Positions 48,201-54,416 of a DNA stretch of 64,000 nt are shown here, in pieces. The stretch is from Dichetophora obliterata (lineage: Eukaryota > Arthropoda > Insecta > Diptera > Sciomyzidae). The position numbers and the translations under genes were made by a program. The stretch is taken from contig OY986436.1 in the NCBI GenBank assembly GCA_963920525.1, forward strand, positions 180,004,361-180,068,360. The letters are read 5' to 3'. The number at the start of each line of letters is the position of its first letter. Position 1 is the first letter of the stretch. The notes beneath the pieces are model-generated. The model had not been told where the DNA came from. It saw only the letters and a list, made by a program, of their open reading frames with translations, and searched no databases.

Positions 48201-50968
48201 CCCACAAATCAATAAAAATGCTATATTTGCATAAATTTTTAAAATAAAAGATGTTAATAATAAACCTTTAAGACTAAAAAGTAAAAATAAATAGTAAAAA
48301 AAAAATTTTAAAAATAAACTTTTATTTAAAAAAGACGTGAACTAAAAAAAAATAAATTTAAGTGACATTTGTCGTATGTGTATGTATTAGGTATATTCTA
48401 GGTGCAGAAGAACCCCTCTCTTAGTGACTCATCATCATAATATAAGCGTACGTAAATTGATAAGTTCTAAGGACCGTTATACAGGTTTACTACACATTTT
48501 CAGTGGCATTGAATCTTTTAGTAAGCTTACCTGTATATAAACTGCGATCCATTATACAGGTTTACTACACAATATCAGTGCAATATCACGTCTTCTTTAA
48601 ATATAAGCTTCTTTTTTAAAAATTTTTTTTTTACTTTTATTAATTTTATACTGAATTTACTAAATAACGAAAGCAAGGCCTAAATTTTATTATTTTTCTT
48701 ACTTGAAAAAAATTTTGTTTGTATTCGGCTTCGGCCTTCGGCCGATTATTTCTATTTGGCCGAAGCCAAATGAAATCCATATTCGGTCGGACACTAATAT
48801 TTTGACTTTGTATATTTTGTACCTTGAAGATTTTGTCTATGGTGGAGATTTTGTCGCTTGATATGTCGTACCGCTCCCGTTTTCAATTATCTATAATTCT
48901 AAGTTTTCATGTCAATATTATTTTAAGTAATGACTAAAACTGTAATAAATTGAAAAAGTTTCAATAAAATTGAATTGAAAAGTGTTTTCCCCCACTAGCT
49001 AAAGGGTAATGCCTTTAAACATTAAAACAAATTTTTGGGATTGAAAACTTTACTTTTAATTTAGATGTCACATATAGCTGTGAACAAATGAGGCGCTGTA
49101 ATTTGGAGTGACGAAACCAAAATGAATAGGATGTGTCAAGATGGTATATTCGCCATCCAGTATGAGCTGCATTCGACACAAAGTTCACTACACCAGTTAC
49201 CAAGCACGGTGGTGGGTCCATAAACATATGGGGATGTTTTTCATGGTGTGGTGTTGGTCCAATTTACCGAATAGAAGGTATTTTGACAAAGGAAAAGTAT
49301 GTAGAAATCCTTCAAAATGTGGTGCTACCATGTGCCGAAGATAATTTGCCAAAAATTTGGAAATATCAACAGGACAATGATCCGAAACATATAGAAAATA
49401 TTTTTCGACCAAAACTGTATTGATGTTTCATATTGGCCATCGTCGAATGCGGACCCGAATCCCATAAAACATCTTTGGGGGATGTTAAATATGAACTTGG
49501 AAGGCTTAACATCTCCAATTTGAACGATTTGTATGCCAAAGTTGAAGAAGTTTGGGCAGCTATTCCAAAGGTTTTAAAGCAGAAATGCTTTAATAAAAAT
49601 AAAATTATTTTATTTAAATGTTCTATATCCTTTTCTAAGCCATTCTTACACTTATGTCTAGGTCTAAAACGGACTATTTGATAAAAACCTCTTTTTTTAT
49701 AAATCATTACACTGAAGTTTAAAAGTTGAAGTTTAATAAATATGTACTAAGAATTAGTGTAATTATTTTTACTTTAAAGCTATTTAAAAAAAAAAAACAT
49801 TTAACTTGATAAAAAAAATGAATCGTTCTTAGACATTTGTCCACAGCTGTATTACGAAGTTTTAAATTATGTTGATTTTATATGATTTAAATACAAAGTT
49901 TTAAATTATTTTTACTAAAAAAAGGACACATATGTTATATCCATAACACACATATTCCTTATGTTATGGATTAAATTAATGTTGCATAAAAAATTAATTC
50001 AAATCTAACACAACTAATTACTAAAATGTACTTACCTTGGCAGCATAAACCAAACTGAATACAAAATTAAATTATTTTTTTTTCCAATACAAGCAAACCT
50101 AACGTCAAATTAACAATACTAGTAGAATCCACTTTGCCTTCTTTTTGCATTCTTAACTATGGCCAACACGAATGTTTAATCATATCTAAATTTTCTACTT
50201 ACTGGATCACTGGAGACAATGTTCCAACGCACTTTTTCTCCATCATACTTTGCAGCCTGTTCAGCATTAGCTGCCTGCTCCGTTGCCAACGGCACTGCAG
50301 TGTCGGCGGGATATGGAAGCTTCAAGTTCTCACTAGAAGTCTCTACAGCCACGCGATTGGCGATGAGAGCCAACGCAGTCTGCGGTGCCACGCGCGGTAA
50401 CATTGGGAAAGAACGACGACCTTCGCGACTCCATTCCTGCCACGTATTCGGACCCGAAATACTAAATTAAAGGAACAAAATGCTTGCATAATTATGTGCA
50501 CTTTTACATACATATATGCAGTTCAACATTCTGCAATTTATCTTTATTAAAACTTACGCCTCCGCTATTGTGGACAGCTGTTCATCATTGGCCACACGTC
50601 TGGCTTCCGCTCGGTGACGTTCCTGTGAAATGTGAAAAATGCTGCGCAGTTCCTCGAGTAACTTTGCTTTATTTTCACTGAGCCCACCCTGGGCGCGAAA
50701 CACGCTAATCACATGCGAGTACGATTCCAGCTCTTTAAAAATAAACCACATACATGAAAACCATTAAAATAGTGTTGTGCGTTGTAGCTACAGTGTCATG
50801 GGACAAACGTACGCCTGCCATGGCAGGCAAGCGCCAAAATTTCTCCTATTCGCGTCCGTGGCTGCGATAGTTTCTTTAACGCTTGCTTCTTCTTATTTGC
50901 TACTTACCAAGTCTTCGCAGTATGCCTCGACACTCGTCCCTGGTCATTTGCAACGCTTGTGGCCACAT
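11943..50968 (-). CDS. EMSY: EMSY orthologue, ENT-domain transcriptional repressor (six coding exons)
   Basis: Spliced model read from the sequence: exons 50968-50908, 50732-50558, 50461-50203, 30968-29580, 24297-22869 and 12250-11943, all GT/AG and phase-consistent, about 1206 residues. Residues 1-75 form an ENT domain (MWPQALQMTRDECRGILRRL then LESYSHVISVFRAQGGLSEN, RHRAEARRVANDEQLSTIAE). The next block (ISGPNTWQEWSREGRRSFP, then MLPRVAPQTALALIAN) is the conserved post-ENT segment of vertebrate EMSY. The rest is Ser/Thr/Gln-rich low-complexity protein with poly-Q tracts and an acidic C-terminus. EMSY proteins are nuclear; vertebrate EMSY binds BRCA2 and HP1, and the fly protein associates with the Lid/KDM5-SIN3 repressor. 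Start chosen because MWP aligns with the vertebrate N-terminus. Introns are 175, 96, 19234, 5282 and 10618 bp; the three long ones are full of transposons. Family call very sure, exact exon 4 start less so. Confidence 0.93.
13002..13315. mobile_element. 314-bp hairpin MITE with TA target duplication
   Basis: Outer ends ttagggcgggtcaa and ttgacccgccctaa, flanked by TA (13000-13001, 13316-13317). The arms pair over roughly 130 bp, including gaaagtccgcacagcttttt and its complement, with a small loop around 13125-13160. TA flanks fit a Tc1/mariner-mobilised MITE. Confidence 0.88.
13445..13990. repeat. Degenerate tandem repeat, ~155-190 bp period
   Basis: The phrase tgtggtctttaa[ca]gttaca recurs at 13621, 13810 and 13966, each preceded by a variant of tgttgtcttgcacttgtagg and followed by similar text. 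Intronic, non-coding. Confidence 0.65.
14330..14681. mobile_element. 352-bp terminal-inverted-repeat MITE
   Basis: Starts ttttagaataaatatcaac and ends with its complement gttgatatttattctaaaa. The arms also share ctgctgcagcggag/ctccgctgcag over about 70 bp. Lies in EMSY intron 5. Confidence 0.78.
14682..14860 (-). mobile_element. Helentron/Helitron-like 3' end, minus orientation
   Basis: Begins ctagcgggcccgacagacgt, the complement of the conserved insect Helentron-associated terminus that ends in a hairpin and CTAG(T). The rest of the element is not clearly delimited. Confidence 0.4.
14861..15994. other. EMSY intron 5, nothing recognised
   Basis: AT-rich sequence with short poly-T tracts and no coherent ORF or repeat boundary. 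Confidence 0.35.
16069..16511. mobile_element. 443-bp MITE nested in mariner
   Basis: Ends gggctattcccgactacggg and its complement (…cccgtaactgggaatagccc), TA on both sides (16067-16068, 16512-16513). The ORF at 16097-16321 inside it has no recognisable homology. Confidence 0.88.
16521..17559 (-). pseudogene. mariner transposase with one premature stop
   Basis: Starts at ATG 17559 (MSTFVPTKRNLWEGLLLCFH) and is open to FDGQYFE-like end (VVANDGQYFE) except for a TGA at 17414-17412 where a Trp is expected (…TCEY*FRRFKSGDF). The 269-residue remainder carries VTGDEKWIHYDNPKRKKSW, CIWWDQKGVVYYELLKP, VVFQHDNARSH and PPYSPDIAPSDYHLF: the D,D34D triad is intact. Very similar to Mos1-like (mauritiana/vertumnana-type) mariners. 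Only one inactivating change is visible, so the copy is young. Confidence 0.93.
17741..18026 (+). repeat. Dispersed repeat family D, copy 1
   Basis: Same sequence occurs inverted at 31785-32080 (cagtttgctttcaatatta, attttattaaaatggcaaaaactg, agccgtatctacatcaactg). Non-coding; a neighbouring part of the 31.6-31.75 kb copy has a separate relative at 20385-20535. Confidence 0.75.
18054..18918. mobile_element. 865-bp MULE-like MITE with 9-bp target duplication
   Basis: Terminal inverted repeats of ~90 bp: ggtaccctgacataacccca at the left, the complement of …tgggattatatcaaggcacc at the right, both continuing into caagtggcacaatcccaa. The flanks carry identical ATATTTATG at 18045-18053 and 18919-18927. 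Long TIRs and a 9-bp duplication fit Mutator-like (or Phantom-like) elements. No transposase. Confidence 0.88.
19125..19215 (+). repeat. Dispersed repeat family C, copy 2 (partial)
   Basis: gtcatgctagaagctccaga, ttttgtgtgttaatag, ctcagatctgtcttaagtcgac match 6780-6930 and 29225-29370. Confidence 0.6.
19216..22860. other. EMSY intron 5, mostly unrecognised AT-rich sequence
   Basis: Holds the 20385-20535 relative of repeat D. Otherwise only short chance frames and homopolymer tracts. Confidence 0.35.
20385..20535 (+). repeat. Repeat with an inverted copy at 31600-31740
   Basis: Shares aaccatcatatcttgcataagg, tatttaaaagatttt, and gcattaactacaaatacaaagggaaaacgca with the complement of 31600-31740. 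Confidence 0.65.
22869..24297 (-). CDS. EMSY: EMSY exon 5 (Ser/Thr/Gln-rich region)
   Basis: Acceptor …catccacag before 24297, donor gtgagt after 22869 (phase 1). Starts ISGAYSAGGSTVSTASTSGA and ends KLEDKITHGNDEGTIG. Contains the segments NKANMIFMPT and NVFVIGAVAQQQ, poly-Q tracts (TIQQQQQQQHSTI) and an acidic patch (VDDNFDDVIVEETFIDEG). An open frame continues upstream of 24297 for ~340 nt, but that part is intron: it lacks compositional continuity and follows a good acceptor. Confidence 0.9.
28812..29022. repeat. Diverged copy of the foldback MITE at 7308-7523
   Basis: Shares ttttaagatagca-ataaagacatc, ttacactaatgaatattgg and ttaaaaatttccaaaa, with degenerate outer arms (gcccaatcatcaaaaatttt / aaaatttttcatgatttggc). 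Confidence 0.6.
29225..29370 (+). repeat. Dispersed repeat family C, copy 3
   Basis: Collinear with 6780-6930 at roughly 80 percent by eye (attttgtgtgtttataa-gatatat-cgtgaaacac, catcaataactcagttctgtc). Confidence 0.65.
29580..30968 (-). CDS. EMSY: EMSY exon 4 (Gln/Ser/Thr-rich region)
   Basis: Encodes about 463 residues from VPDIPTAPKKTLKRNIPDSQ to ...SAGK, phase 0 at both ends. Two tandem acceptors (…ctcaag/ttcaag) allow a start at 30974 or 30968, adding or dropping Phe-Lys. The donor is gtaatt at 29579. The content is low-complexity: poly-Q (IQQQQQQQKQ), a Lys/Arg-rich patch (KKSRVAQTKRQTGAKGKRGQ) that could act as a nuclear signal, and long Ser/Thr/Ala-rich runs. Confidence 0.88.
31590..32080 (-). 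repeat. Composite dispersed repeat (inverted copies at 17741 and 20385)
   Basis: 31600-31740 matches 20385-20535 inverted and 31785-32080 matches 17741-18026 inverted, so this is the fullest copy of the family in the window. Boundary motifs not resolved. Confidence 0.65.
32085..32722 (-). mobile_element. Helentron-like non-autonomous repeat, minus orientation
   Basis: Contains the HINE-like phrases actccaaagctatt-gatat (twice, near 32115 and 32273), gtatgggaggtgcc and a bordering atttttttatatatagatta (32703-32722), the complement of the TCTATATATAAAAA 5' end seen at 62803. Boundaries are approximate. Confidence 0.4.
32723..33858. other. EMSY intron 3, unrecognised sequence
   Basis: Contains loosely repeated phrases (catagattttttgatat-aact at ~33487 and ~33727; gtatgg/agggactctcagaa…gg variants at ~33410, 33550 and 33680), suggesting a degenerate tandem repeat. 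No gene. Confidence 0.35.
34230..34530 (+). pseudogene. Tc1 transposase, middle fragment
   Basis: RLSLAKEHLNWTVQKWEFFF, FSDESKFNLNKSDVMFTVRR and NFKRGGGGIIVWTCFS are the classic Tc1 block around the first catalytic Asp (SDESKF) and KHGGGS-like motif. The frame then runs into the nested element at 34531. Confidence 0.87.
34531..35784 (-). mobile_element. IS630/Tc1-mariner-type transposon nested in Tc1
   Basis: 1254 bp with terminal inverted repeats gggtgttttttatatagtga (left) and the complement of tcactctatataaaacaccc (right). It sits in the middle of the Tc1 ORF. The target duplication is not obvious. Confidence 0.85.
34690..35674 (-). pseudogene. DUF4817-type Tc1/mariner transposase, inactive
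   Basis: N-terminal helix-turn-helix: MDRLTPEQRVQIVEIFNQNN, RQTHRALRSFYG and HQSIRRRSQQLGLCP. Then LWKI*RKDLG and FPWKI*FSDEA show two in-frame stops. After a frameshift near 35200 come GYVNKQNCRIWSEENPQ, KITVWCALWAGGVIGPYVF and WFQEDGATCHTAGATIDLL (second catalytic Asp). A second frameshift near 34830 precedes CDLTPLDYFLWG, holding the third Asp about 40 residues after the second. The spacing is larger than mariner's 34 and typical of a separate IS630-related clade. Confidence 0.85.
35785..36154 (+). pseudogene. Tc1 transposase, C-terminal fragment
   Basis: Resumes the Tc1 protein after the nested element. The second and third Asp region is decayed (…FKSLIDRYNHNDLSPIKKLF), then the characteristic C-terminus STLIESLPLKCAAVIKNNGS ending YTKY at 36154. 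Confidence 0.8.
36800..37320. repeat. AT-rich palindromic minisatellite (ATTCATTATTAATTTTT)
   Basis: The left half (36880-37100) is a degenerate array of attcattattaattttttatt units; the right half (37115-37260) is the complementary array (aataatgaataaaaaatt). Together they make a large foldback. The same array occurs at 61645-61760. Short ORFs here are translations of the array. Confidence 0.85.
37321..37464. mobile_element. Left part of AT-rich TIR element, target of the LTR retroelement
   Basis: aaatcaattttgcattcaat, gcattcttatttcgttattcactg match 63518-63570; the sequence resumes after the LTR element at 47287 and ends with gaatgcattcttttacagttctg near 47338. Confidence 0.7.
38270..38690. 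promoter_or_regulatory. Cluster of GCAACAT heptamers in the LTR U3
   Basis: GCAACAT (or complement ATGTTGC) occurs at about 38278, 38443, 38514, 38551, 38571, 38592, 38614 and 38677, often with a following G or TGTTG. This spacing in 400 bp is far denser than expected and may be a binding-site array. Repeated in the 3' LTR at +7192. Confidence 0.45.
39526..39533 (+). promoter_or_regulatory. LTR TATA box
   Basis: TATAAATA preceded by a run of Cs (…aaaacccccccccTATAAATAgggag). This would place U3 at about 2.08 kb and the transcription start near 39555; inferred. Duplicate at 46718-46725. Confidence 0.6.
40091..40108 (+). promoter_or_regulatory. Primer-binding site, tRNA-Lys type
   Basis: TGGCGCCCGAGCAGGGAC starts at the first base after the LTR. 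It differs by one base from the well-known 18-nt tRNA-Lys3 primer site of retroviruses, so a lysine tRNA primer is likely. Confidence 0.85.
40109..40779 (+). other. Leader region of the LTR element
   Basis: No coding potential seen on the plus strand; ends in an A-rich tract (40674-40690) and (ATA)n. Probably untranslated leader and packaging region (inferred). Confidence 0.45.
40780..41052 (+). CDS. Short ORF with integrase C-terminus-like end (pol remnant)
   Basis: 90 residues. The N-terminal 35 residues (MVKMSRIHGLRTGERIAYTQ…) are unrecognised and may be a gag start. Residues 38-83 (KKTKLPPKHAGPFRTFGYSS, then IALVRRQGESC and KVPVNDLKKVY) resemble the small C-terminal domain of Ty3-type integrases, in which a K-x-x-GPF block precedes …V-x-D-L-K. 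The simplest explanation is an internal deletion that removed nearly all of gag-pol and joined its two ends in frame. No RT, protease or integrase catalytic core remains. Whether the ORF is translated is unknown. Confidence 0.45.
   Translation: MVKMSRIHGLRTGERIAYTQELEIDDSGCIKPQHSRHKKTKLPPKHAGPFRTFGYSSPAIALVRRQGESCTRKVPVNDLKKVYDEANIDS
41076..42020 (+). repeat. GC-rich ~340-bp tandem repeat array in the LTR element
   Basis: Units start at ggcggcagcatccgcctaaa-like sites at 41076, 41416 and 41757 (spacing 340 and 341), with a truncated unit near 42000. Each unit carries gccttcgtgcccgctatagc-, ccagaacgccagcgtcaccg- and ttaccgtcgacaataggcca-like blocks. All frames are open only in pieces. Confidence 0.85.
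42126..42445 (+). repeat. 53-bp tandem array (six copies) with NotI sites
   Basis: Unit aagtgtgtcttcgacacaac + cagcggccgcagccgcccaa + acaactgcaaccc, 53 bp in the first copies and 51-52 bp later. Each contains GCGGCCGC and a small palindrome (gtgtcttcgacac). The period is not a multiple of three, so frames rotate; this argues against coding. Confidence 0.9.
42446..43077 (+). other. Spacer before the protease ORF
   Basis: AT-richer than the flanking arrays. No gene seen. A splice acceptor here could give a subgenomic mRNA for the protease, as for env in other elements; no site can be chosen by eye. Confidence 0.35.
43078..44652 (+). CDS. Ulp1/SENP-type (C48) cysteine protease encoded by the LTR element
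   Basis: 524 residues, uninterrupted. Residues ~45-230 are a C48 protease domain: EWLNDNTIDFYLRWL (62-76), the SENP-type substrate-groove motif; VIPVNEAHHWFLAIV with catalytic H139; YIWLLDSL with D164; VPQQNNFADCGVFLLHF with oxyanion Gln212/213 and nucleophile C219. All triad residues are present. Residues ~260-460 are a Pro/Thr-rich linker. The last 60 residues (FIDKRKRNWRPGSRMRSKIT, then AIDYRVIISRIGAVMILE) form a basic, compact module of unknown role. Ulp1 enzymes remove or mature SUMO/Nedd8. The stop codon overlaps the purine tract before the 3' LTR, so the gene belongs to the element and is not a chance host exon. Substrate and function are inferred. Confidence 0.9.
   Translation: MEPRQKGNRPAVDGMDKTAVVQANYARVDAATMTNMALFSFPPGPGSLTLYTADYVCTQEGEWLNDNTIDFYLRWLVLQQPTEVQQEIHVYSTHFFTQLTRKGYQATPSEQFEGVKRWTKRVNITQKTYLVIPVNEAHHWFLAIVCLRRQPRPDNTRGYIWLLDSLARRTRQHVAAPIRGYLQCVWQAAYPETPQGTWTPETMPYMAVTVPQQNNFADCGVFLLHFMEKFLQRPNQDLREVGGREWFPPAEARHKRQELATLMRNLTPSHLHSALPPLRFAESIPPAEKAPVDPSTTTTQEHEATYSKDDHNPSQLPSRPSVIKPASRRTIICTDAPAHAGPAAYHTEPRQQPSYSRPQPLATCTALDMVIKIPPTTAKRAITPHDPPQNSTEWIRGVIGTGTAILPTPPVLIDEPTGSDAVDDIGELRETPAAVLPLENVNPPASAQSSSSEYRPTTTAVDIPAGPSAERLAALHQLTQFIDKRKRNWRPGSRMRSKITIGAIDYRVIISRIGAVMILERPAK
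44651..44660 (+). promoter_or_regulatory. Polypurine tract
   Basis: AGGGAGGAAA abuts the 3' LTR and would prime plus-strand DNA synthesis. Confidence 0.75.
44661..47282 (+). repeat. 3' LTR (2622 bp)
   Basis: Same length and, apart from one base, apparently the same sequence as the 5' LTR; TATA box at 46718-46725. Confidence 0.95.
47287..47340. mobile_element. Right end of the AT-rich TIR element split by the LTR element
   Basis: gaataaaatcaaattgaatgcattcttttacagttctg matches 63585-63624, so the LTR element landed 56 bp from the end of this older element. Confidence 0.7.
47745..48800. repeat. CGGCTTCGG-rich repeat and Helentron-like debris
   Basis: ttcggcttcggcc variants at 47768-47840 and 48724-48797, ending tattcggtcggacactaat; the same end occurs at 34137-34228. 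Between them (48040-48250) is Helentron-like text (gccacacccccttttaccgcccacaaatcaata) that resembles the complement of 32550-32590. Confidence 0.5.
49090..49600 (+). pseudogene. Second Tc1-type transposase relic
   Basis: Frames read PVTKHGGGSINIWGCFS, GVGPIYRIEGILTKEKYVEI, LPKIWKYQQDNDPKHI, then after a frameshift SSNADPNPIKHLWGMLN. These are the canonical Tc1 blocks around the second (QQDNDPKH) and third (DPNPIKHLW, normally D-x-N-P-I-E-x-x-W) catalytic acids. The N-terminal half is missing and several stops and shifts are present. A possible right terminus (acatttgtccacagctgt) is near 49852. Distinct from the Tc1 at 33.9-36.4 kb. Confidence 0.87.
50036..50054 (-). other. Candidate 19-nt microexon in EMSY intron 3
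   Basis: TTTGGTTTATGCTGCCAAG lies between a strong acceptor (…tttaattttgtattcag) and a perfect donor (gtaagt). At 19 nt it would shift the frame of exon 4 and lead to an early stop, so it would be a poison exon, part of an unseen combination, or a decoy. Confidence 0.3.
50203..50461 (-). CDS. EMSY: EMSY exon 3 (conserved post-ENT segment)
   Basis: Acceptor ...tttaatttag before 50461, donor gtaagtag after 50203. One base completes an Ala codon, then ISGPNTWQEWSREGRRSFP and MLPRVAPQTALALIANRVAV; ends ...VRWNIVSSDP in phase 0. In vertebrate EMSY the HP1-interacting sequence lies just after the ENT domain, in this general area. Confidence 0.93.
50558..50732 (-). CDS. EMSY: EMSY exon 2 (core of ENT domain)
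   Basis: Acceptor AG at 50734-50733, donor gtaagt after 50558. Encodes ELESYSHVISVFRAQGGL through NDEQLSTIAE, the main helical part of the ENT domain, ending in phase 2. Confidence 0.94.
50908..50968 (-). CDS. EMSY: EMSY exon 1 (start codon, first helix of ENT domain)
   Basis: ATG at 50968 opens MWPQALQMTRDECRGILRRL, ending in phase 1 at a perfect donor (gtaagta at 50907-50901). The split Gly/Glu codon joins exon 2 to give RRLELESYSHV, which matches the ENT-domain pattern of EMSY. Confidence 0.93.
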
Positions 50969-52387
50969 CTTGCGCCTTTAATTACCACAATTAGTTTACG
51001 CAACTTTGGGGCTTGCAATATACCACTTTTGGAATAATATTTTTTACAATTTATATGCAAATTGGCACAAATTAAAACTACACAAAATTTCCACTGATTC
51101 GTTAAAGAATTGAGCAGCCATTAGTGTTTATTTGTCAAAAAAGTCAGTACAGTACAAAAAGTCTTCAGAGGGTACGTTCAGAAAGCATAGTATGCGTATG
51201 TTGGGTCTGTTTTGAAAGTATTAACCCGAAGTACCTTGAAGATGTTTCGTATAATTGTCTCATTTAATGCTTTTTACTTTGTTTGCTCAGAGCAACGCAT
51301 GATCCGAACAAGCACTTTTTCTTAATCGCTCAATTCAGAATGTGAAGTATCACAGCTTAACCTCTGATTATTTATTTACTCATTTAAAGGAAAATAATGC
51401 AAATAATATCTACTTCAAAAATTATGTTAGAGATAAATTCGTTATATCCATGGTATGATAAGACATGGTGAAAGTGATTTTTTCACCTCTCTAAAAATCC
51501 AACACTTGAGTGGAAAAACCAAAAACTTTGACAAACTTAAAGGTCCAATTATAATAGACTTAGGGAAACTTTCTCAATGTCCAGTTAGTCAAGCTCTTAA
51601 CCAGGAGTTAGCTAACCATATGATAGCTAAAAAAATAATTTTGATTTCACCAAGTGCTGGTTAGGCAATTAACCGAAACCACAACTTGTCGTTAACTTAA
51701 TCAGCACTTAACTGACAGTTAAGCCTTAACCGAACACTGAGAAAGAGCTTTTTTGCTAACTGCTGGTTAAAGTTCTGATTAGTGCTTAACCGTACATTGA
51801 GAAAGCGGCCCTTAATTTAAAGTAACGTAATGTTGTCAACTGTGAAGGTACAATTATAATAGAAGTAACGTAATGTGTGTGGTCTAATGTCGATTGAGCA
51901 GTGCGTTCTTTCATTTATTGTTGAAACAATACTTTCTTATACAAGTGATAAGAAGTAAGTACAAGTGATATACAAGTAAAGCAGCTTTTTTTGAAACGCA
52001 ACTAAGCGCAACATAAAAGCAGCTTCTTTCCATACAAATAACACTAGGAAAAAGCAATTTAAAGCAACTTAATGCAACTTTTATTCTGCTTTTTTGTATG
52101 TGTCACCCTATGTGCAGTTTCGTCAATAACAATAACAAATATGTCAATAACAAATATAATCAACAAAGTCAATACGTAAATTATTGTAAGTATTTCTATA
52201 TATTTAGTTATAATATAGCAATTATAGTCAGTTACATCTCTTTTATTCAAGAATATATCAAAGGAAAAGCGATTAGCCTGGACTGCTGAAGCACAGAAAT
52301 GTAAAAATAAAAGCTAGAGCTGCACTATAGCCAGCATGAACGCAGTTCAAAAAAGCATGTCCGAATATGCAAAAAGCAGCTTTTTTT
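50969..52387. other. Intergenic region upstream of EMSY
   Basis: The EMSY promoter and 5' UTR must lie here, just above 50968; no core element is obvious. It also holds the MITE at 51563-51811. The phrase aattataatagaagtaacgtaatg recurs here and at 53108-53210. Confidence 0.4.
51563..51811. mobile_element. 249-bp MITE, GGG…CCC ends, TTA flanks
   Basis: Starts gggaaactttctcaatgtcc and ends …acattgagaaagcggccc; TTA on both sides. Related to 56699-57137. A 3-bp TTA duplication with GGG ends would fit PIF/Harbinger; TA would fit Tc1/mariner. Confidence 0.75.
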
Positions 52388-52395
52388 ATGAGCCT

Positions 52396-53049
52396 CAGTG
52401 ACGTGCGGCGTAGACAACATGATGTCAACCAAACTATTGTCGACAGTGTCGACAATGTCGTGTGACAATTGCTTGTAACGACGTTTAGATAGTTAATGTA
52501 AGATATTTTGTTAAATTGAGTCCAAGTTCGGAGTATTTCTTATTTTTACACCTTCTAGGCATGGTTTTTGTTTATTGAATTGTAAAATTTATTAATTTGT
52601 GTTAATTAAACGATTTTTCAAAAGATTTAAAAAATCAGCATAATCTAAATAGAACTTGTTTTTCGCAGTGTTGCATTTTGTTGACATTGTTTACACAATT
52701 TTCGACATTGTCTACCAAAATGTCGACAGTTAATACCTTCAACACATTGAAGACGACAGCAACAGTGCGTCAAATGTCAAATTATTTTTACATGCTTTTC
52801 TTATGGAGGTGAAAGAGGTAAAATGTTGCAACGACAATGAGTGATTGTAACAAAGTCGCTGTCGTCGGTTAAGAATATTTTCTAATTTGATGTGCGACAA
52901 CAGAGCAATATAAGTGTTTGTGTATACGTGAATGAAACAATCTAATGATACTTCCAGACTGTTGTTTCTTTCTTCATGTTGTTTCGCACTGTTGCAGTCG
53001 TCGTCAATGTGTTAAGTACCTAAAGACGACGCGTCGAGGAACATCACTG
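52396..53049. mobile_element. hAT-type MITE A (654 bp)
   Basis: Begins cagtgacgtgcggcgtagac, ends …gaggaacatcactg, flanked by identical ATGAGCCT at 52388-52395 and 53050-53057. An 8-bp duplication and CAGTG ends are hAT hallmarks. Rich in gtcgaca/tgtcgac motifs. Confidence 0.9.
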
Positions 53050-53337
53050 ATGAGCCTGAACATGGTATTAGAAAAGTAACGTAACGTGACGGGACGTATA
53101 AGGCCCAGTTATAATAGACGTAATGTAAAGTTACGTAATGTTGTCAACTGTCATAGTGACGGGACGTAATGTAAGAAAACGTTGTAGCAATTATAATAGG
53201 TAGTAGCCAGGCAGTTGTTTGTCGTAAATAATTGCATGTTCCCGTACAAATTCAATTAAAACTTCGTCATCCATAGCTTTGGATACATAGAACTATAACA
53301 TTAATAATGAAAACTCAACAAAAAACGTAGTTTCAAC

Positions 53338-53750
53338 CAGTGATGTTCCTCGACGCGTCGTCTTTAATTGTCGACATTTTGGTGTCGACAATGCAGAATG
53401 TGTCGACAATGTAGACAATGTCGAGAATTGTGTAAGCAATGTCAACAAAATGCAACACTGCGAAAATGCAAGTTCCATTTAGATTATGCTGATTCTTAAA
53501 ACCTTTTGAAAAGTCGTTTAATTAACACAATGTAACAAATTTTACAATTAAACAAAAAAAGCCATACCCAGAAGGCGTAAAAATAAGGAATACTTCGAAC
53601 TTGGACTCAATTTAAGTAAATATTACAATAAACATGCAGCCTTTTACATTAATTATCTACACGTCGTTTAAAGCAATTGTCTACACGACATTCTCGACAC
53701 CGTCGACAATAGTATTGTCGACATCATGTTCTCTACGCCGCACATCACTG
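53338..53750. mobile_element. hAT-type MITE B (413 bp), opposite orientation
   Basis: Begins cagtgatgttcctcgacgcg, ends …cggcgtagag complement at cgcacatcactg, flanked by identical GTTTCAAC at 53330-53337 and 53751-53758. It is the same family as MITE A, inverted, with diverged interior. Confidence 0.9.
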
Positions 53751-54416
53751 GTTTCAACAATATAAATCGAATCTTACCTCAATGTTCAGTTACTTTTTTA
53801 CAATATGTAATGCAAAGTAACGTAGAAATCGAAACTCCATGGATCTTTATGTCCCGTTACGTTAATTGTAATCACTTGTATAAGAAAGTATTGTTTGAAA
53901 CATTAAAGGTGGATTCACTGACCACCTTCAGCAAGTTTTTTGATACAGTTTTCTCGCTCTCTCTGTGGGAATGTGCCGTAGCTCGATTCACTGACATGTA
54001 ACAGTTTCAGCATGTTTTCTGTTTTCTTTGTTATATTCAATATTGCCAGATGCAATTATTTTTTTATTTTGAAGCTTAAAAAATTATATATGCACCCTTC
54101 AACTCAAGAAACTCGATTCTGGTATGACCGCCCAAAAATATTCAGCAAGCAAATTTAAATTAAGTTAATCAAGTCAAAGAGAGTGCAGTAAGTTTTTGTT
54201 AATCTCTCATTAAGTGTAAAAAGAGATAGAGAACAAAAATGTTCAAAACTCCATATAAAAAAAAAGTTCCAAAAACGAACTTTTAGCATCTCAACTCGTC
54301 AACAACAGCTGTTCAAAGTGTGCGACATTTTTTTTAACTCATAGTTCACAAATGTTTATTTAATAATTAACAAAGTTGTAATTGCACTTCAATGTATTAC
54401 TAAAAGACACTCCGTT
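53751..54416. other. Intergenic, no gene seen
   Basis: Only chance frames; includes aactcgtcaacaacagctgt near 54291, which recurs at 56167 and flanks the repeats below. Confidence 0.35.
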
